Positions 4,540 to 7,396 of a stretch of 7,396 bases of DNA are shown here, piece after piece. The notes under the pieces were generated by a model. It had not been told where the DNA came from. It saw only the letters and a program-made list of their open reading frames with translations, and ran no database searches. Each line of letters opens with the position of its first letter. Position 1 is the first letter of the stretch. Position numbers and translations under genes: made by a program. Origin of the DNA: Candidatus Pacearchaeota archaeon (GTDB lineage: Archaea; Nanoarchaeota; Nanoarchaeia; Pacearchaeales; GW2011-AR1); assembly GCA_002690445.1 (NCBI GenBank), contig NZER01000406.1:1-7396 (forward strand). Reading direction: 5' to 3'.

Positions 4540-7350
4540 ATGGCCATATTTCGATTAACAGAAGACAACTTTCGGTTTTTTAGCCTAGAGACTAATCCGA
4601 AACGAACATATACTTCCGGATCTAGAGGTCAGGTAACGGGATCTATCGGTGTGTTTCCTAGGGCGTCCCGTGTCCTAACGAATTTTACTAGTGATAACCC
4701 ACCGTCTGCTGAGGATGAACCTTATGCTGATTCACTAGCGTTAGTCCCAGGTGCTCCATCTACCCTTGATTCTGTCGACGACTACCTCGCTAATGCTGCT
4801 AGCGACGTGTCTACCGGTGTTACTGACATTGAATCCCACATAGGAAATTATTTGTCAGATGTAAACACTCTCGCAGGGACGACCTGGAAACTTCTTGCAA
4901 AGCAAGACATTTCTAGACTAGAACCTGTTCTAGAGATGACATCGCCTAGAGAGCCAGATCCGGAGAAAACGTTTTTCTTTAAAAAGACCCAGTTTACCGG
5001 ATCATCTAATTGTAAGAGGGCCATTAGGGAAAGTCTCATTCCGGACTATAGGCCAGCTTTTCCTCTCACAATGAACTATGCTTATAAGAACTACCATTGT
5101 TTGAACTTCTTTACTGCATCTAGTGTCCCTTCTGAGTCCGTAATAATATATCCTAATTCAGCATCACAAACTGGGTCGCGAGATCTCGTGTCAGGATCGT
5201 ATATAACGAGAGGACCTTTTTCTTTTGATTTTTACATAAATCCAAAGTATACAACGGATTCTCCCGGTGACATTTTTAAGGCAGGGACAATACTTCACCT
5301 TTCTTCGTGTTATGCATTATCCCTGGTGACAGGAAGCGCCCTCGATGAAGAAGGACTTCCTAACAGTTACAGGTTGATGTTACAACTTAGTCACAGTGCC
5401 GACATCTCACCTTCAGAAATTTCTCTTGCTGTGGAAAATAATCAAAGGTCAAAGTCGGACACGTACCCTTCTGTGGGTTCGGGAATAGGAGACTTAATTT
5501 TCTTATCAAAAGATAATAGGTCTTTAAAGAGGAATCACTGGCATCACGTTTGTGTGAGGTGGGGAACCAAGACAGTCAATGATGGAACAGGATCTTTTAC
5601 GGTAGATGGTGTTCAACAAGGACAGTTTTATGTTCCTTCGTCTACTATTGCACCTAGATCGTACCCTGATGGTTCCGGAATCCCTGGGAACCCTGCTGCT
5701 TTATGTGTTGGGAATTTTTATCAAGGACCTAACAATGGAAGATCATCTCAGAGTTTCTTTTTTACCAGTGGAACTTTTATTAGGGATGGAACGAAGATCA
5801 TGGAACCCTATGAGTCCCGTGTTGTTAATCCTGCCTCTTATGCTTTCAATCACCCGTTAAATGCTGAGGTTCATGATTTAAAGATATTTGAATCTTACAG
5901 AAACACTGATGAAATTGAAAAATCTTCAAGGGAGGGGCTTAGCGACCTGTCTAATCTTCTTTTTTATGTCCCACCTCTCTTTGTTAAGGAGTCTCCGAAA
6001 AGGGCTAACATAAGGTTGAGTCCGGATGACAACCGACATTATTGGTTTAATTACGCCGAAAGCTTATCACACCTCCCAGACGCTCCATCTCCTCACCCAT
6101 CTTATCTGCCTACAACAAAGGATCCTTTTAGCACGGATCTATCTTTTAGAGTTGGAGGAAGGGACGTTAATGTTGAGAATTTTGTTAGGGATTTCAAGAC
6201 AGGAAACTACCCCAGGTTGTTTAAGCTTACTGGGTCTAACACTGCTGTTTCTGAGTGGACAGCTGCTGGAGGTGCTGATCCTAGCTCTAAGACTTTTGGA
6301 CAAACTAACAATGCTAATGATGTTCTATTTTTTCAAGACACTCACAAGAAGAGAAACCTAACCGTCCTTCCGTGTGATAACGGAAAGTTTAAACCTAACT
6401 TTGAATTACTTTTCACGGGGTCTTACGATCAAAAACCACTTTCTGGAAGTGGTCTAGGAAAGTTTGTAAATGACCTAGGTCACCTAGACCTAAGTTTAAT
6501 TCACCTAGACTCAGATCTCTCACTGTCCGAACATTTTCAAACTGGAGCACCACCCGGCGTTTTTCCAACACAGATTGGTGTCGCACCCGTTTCTGGATCA
6601 ATGGTGTACGACGATGGTGCTGGTGGAGGCCTTCTTCAGAAGGTCACCAGCACCACTCCTGCATCGTCTTACTATGTTTGGCCTTCTAGTCCTGGAGGAC
6701 GAGCTAACTTAAACTGGTCACTTTCTCAGGACCTGGGAGCAAATTCTTGGTTATACTACAAGTCAGGTAGTGTGGGACTTCAATCCGTCCTACAGGAGAC
6801 AGCTGATACCACCTCTAACGAGGTCGTAATTTTTAGTATTGGGAGTTTATTCTATGGGGACAGGATCCTTGAAGGATCATTTCAAATTAAGGATGCAAGC
6901 TTGACAGGATCTGACGGGAAGGTCTCTATGATCCTTAAAGATGATGGTTACGGTGGGCTGTATCGAGCTGATTGTTTAACTGAACATGCTACCTGGAACA
7001 ATGTTGGAAACGTATTCTATAAAGAAGGGATTGTTCTAGTTAAATCTCCAAACATACCCTTGTTTGGAAAGGATCAATATGCGATCTCTCTCCAGGGATC
7101 TAACAAAGTTCATACGATGGCCTTAGATGTTCTCGCTCCTGCTAACATGATAAACTCTTCGTCGAACCCAACATGTTTTCCCTTATCCGCATCCCTGAAC
7201 GCCAATGATAAAAACTCTCGATTTACACAGATCTCTGGGATTTATTTTCATGATGAGAATTTGAACATTGTGATGAAGACTGCCCTGGCACAACCTGTTG
7301 TAAAGAGGGTGGGAGACAAAATTCTCTTTAGGGTGAAGATGGATTATTAA
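4540..7350 (+). CDS. Large LamG/concanavalin A-like domain virion protein, probable fibre or adhesin
   Basis: A 936-residue protein. The N-terminus has a short repeat-like beta segment (TYTSGSRGQVTGSIGVFPR, 23-41), then a helical stretch (77-125), then an aromatic block with NYHCLNFF (184-191) and VIIYPN (201-206). Residues about 226-455 fit a LamG-type jelly roll: FSFDFYINPK (227-236), ILHLSSCYALSL (251-262), NHWHHVCVRW (332-341), GTGSFTVDG (349-357), LCVGNF (388-393) and the closing strand EVHDLKIFESYRN (443-455). The WHHV and closing-strand patterns are the family's best signatures. Residues 456-760 are unassigned and include a short Leu/Asp repeat (648-661) and a Gly-rich linker (693-697). 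Residues about 762-936 match the C-terminal module of the preceding protein. LamG domains usually bind glycans or proteins, so a host-contacting role is plausible but inferred. ATG at 4540 gives MAIFRLTEDNF; the ATG at 4536 is out of frame. Confidence 0.92.
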   Translation: MAIFRLTEDNFRFFSLETNPKRTYTSGSRGQVTGSIGVFPRASRVLTNFTSDNPPSAEDEPYADSLALVPGAPSTLDSVDDYLANAASDVSTGVTDIESHIGNYLSDVNTLAGTTWKLLAKQDISRLEPVLEMTSPREPDPEKTFFFKKTQFTGSSNCKRAIRESLIPDYRPAFPLTMNYAYKNYHCLNFFTASSVPSESVIIYPNSASQTGSRDLVSGSYITRGPFSFDFYINPKYTTDSPGDIFKAGTILHLSSCYALSLVTGSALDEEGLPNSYRLMLQLSHSADISPSEISLAVENNQRSKSDTYPSVGSGIGDLIFLSKDNRSLKRNHWHHVCVRWGTKTVNDGTGSFTVDGVQQGQFYVPSSTIAPRSYPDGSGIPGNPAALCVGNFYQGPNNGRSSQSFFFTSGTFIRDGTKIMEPYESRVVNPASYAFNHPLNAEVHDLKIFESYRNTDEIEKSSREGLSDLSNLLFYVPPLFVKESPKRANIRLSPDDNRHYWFNYAESLSHLPDAPSPHPSYLPTTKDPFSTDLSFRVGGRDVNVENFVRDFKTGNYPRLFKLTGSNTAVSEWTAAGGADPSSKTFGQTNNANDVLFFQDTHKKRNLTVLPCDNGKFKPNFELLFTGSYDQKPLSGSGLGKFVNDLGHLDLSLIHLDSDLSLSEHFQTGAPPGVFPTQIGVAPVSGSMVYDDGAGGGLLQKVTSTTPASSYYVWPSSPGGRANLNWSLSQDLGANSWLYYKSGSVGLQSVLQETADTTSNEVVIFSIGSLFYGDRILEGSFQIKDASLTGSDGKVSMILKDDGYGGLYRADCLTEHATWNNVGNVFYKEGIVLVKSPNIPLFGKDQYAISLQGSNKVHTMALDVLAPANMINSSSNPTCFPLSASLNANDKNSRFTQISGIYFHDENLNIVMKTALAQPVVKRVGDKILFRVKMDY
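6480..6510 (+). repeat. Short in-frame direct repeat (TCACCTAGAC x2)
   Basis: TCACCTAGAC occurs at 6480-6489 and 6501-6510, exactly 21 bases apart, so the protein repeats HLD with a seven-residue period (HLDLSLI then HLDSDLS, residues 648-661). The first copy overlaps the 10-base palindrome GACCTAGGTC at 6472-6481. It may be a small internal duplication or chance; the protein segment is Leu/Asp-rich. Confidence 0.6.
6615..6655. repeat. Nested inverted repeat inside the LamG protein gene
   Basis: Two perfect 11-base arms, TGGTGCTGGTG (6615-6625) and CACCAGCACCA (6645-6655), enclose 19 bases that hold a second inverted repeat, CCTTCT (6630-6635) and AGAAGG (6638-6643). The RNA could fold into one long GC-rich hairpin with a small asymmetric internal loop. 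It encodes residues 692-706, including GAGGG, a Gly-rich linker. No T-run follows, so it does not look like an intrinsic terminator. Confidence 0.8.
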
Positions 7351-7396
7351 TGATAAGTTTAGGATTGGATGTAAGTACATCCTGCACAGGGTGGGC
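7350..7396 (+). CDS. RuvC-like Holliday junction resolvase, N-terminal fragment (3' truncated)
   Basis: Only 15 full codons and two bases are in the window. They read MISLGLDVSTSCTGW, with the final GC fitting Ala or a similar Ala codon. The LGLD.S...TGW pattern is the first strand of the RuvC/RNase H fold, and the Asp is the first of the metal-binding catalytic acids. RuvC-family enzymes cut four-way and other branched DNA; phages use them to clear replication and recombination intermediates before or during packaging. The ATG shares its A with the last base of the preceding TAA (7348-7350), so translation is probably coupled to the large LamG gene; no strong ribosome binding site is visible, only purine-rich coding sequence around 7331-7342. 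The remaining catalytic residues lie beyond the window, so a degenerate member cannot be excluded. Naming as ruvC would be premature. Confidence 0.78.
   Translation, partial: MISLGLDVSTSCTGW

Noticed and set aside
4519..4565. Direct repeat TAACAGAAGA at 4519-4528 and 4556-4565 flanking the LamG gene start
   Set aside because: The copies are short, one spans a stop codon and ribosome binding site and the other codes for LTED; no target duplication or mobile element lies between them.
5179..5188. Ten-base palindrome CGAGATCTCG
   Set aside because: Several ten-base palindromes are expected by chance in 7.4 kb; no operator-like context.
6026..6361. 111-codon open frame overlapping the LamG gene
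   Set aside because: It is an alternative frame of a well-supported gene, Leu/Thr-rich without domain character. The same applies to the shorter overlapping frames at 1593-1838 and 5606-5860, and on the minus strand at 4848-5039, 6413-6601 and 7183-7380.
6864..6878. Interrupted palindrome GATCCTT-G-AAGGATC
   Set aside because: Seven-base arms of this kind are expected about once by chance in a window this size, it lies in coding sequence, and nothing else marks it as a site.

Overview
The window looks like part of the late (virion structural) region of a tailed double-stranded DNA bacteriophage, or a prophage. All genes lie on the plus strand. They are separated by only 14-18 bases, or overlap by one, and each intergenic gap carries a purine-rich ribosome binding site. 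No promoter, terminator, tRNA, CRISPR array or insertion sequence was seen. Base composition is AT-rich (about 40 % GC by eye). The protein style resembles predicted structural proteins of large environmental, especially marine, phages: Ser/Thr/Gly/Asn-rich, beta-rich, few cysteines, no signal peptides or membrane segments. This resemblance is recalled and could not be checked by search; the host cannot be named.

Layout: (1) 2-520, the C-terminal end of a protein that began upstream. (2) 539-2548, a 669-residue protein with two fibronectin type III-like domains, the first apparently split by an insert of about 250 residues. (3) 2563-3252, a 229-residue protein with a distinctive conserved-looking N-terminus and a beta-rich remainder. 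(4) 3271-4521, a 416-residue protein. (5) 4540-7350, a 936-residue protein with a central LamG (concanavalin A-like) domain. (6) 7350-7396, the first 15 codons of a RuvC-like (RNase H-fold) Holliday junction resolvase, whose ATG overlaps the preceding stop codon.

Proteins 4 and 5 end in a related C-terminal module that can be aligned by eye. They therefore look like paralogous virion components with different front ends on a shared C-terminal assembly or attachment unit. With the FN3 and LamG folds, the simplest reading is a tail, baseplate or fibre cassette that builds and decorates a host-contacting structure. The following RuvC-like nuclease would act on branched DNA during replication or packaging. 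Protein roles beyond fold recognition are inference.

The most notable features are the shared C-terminal module, the split FN3 domain, and a long nested inverted repeat (6615-6655) in the glycine-rich linker just ahead of the shared module in protein 5.
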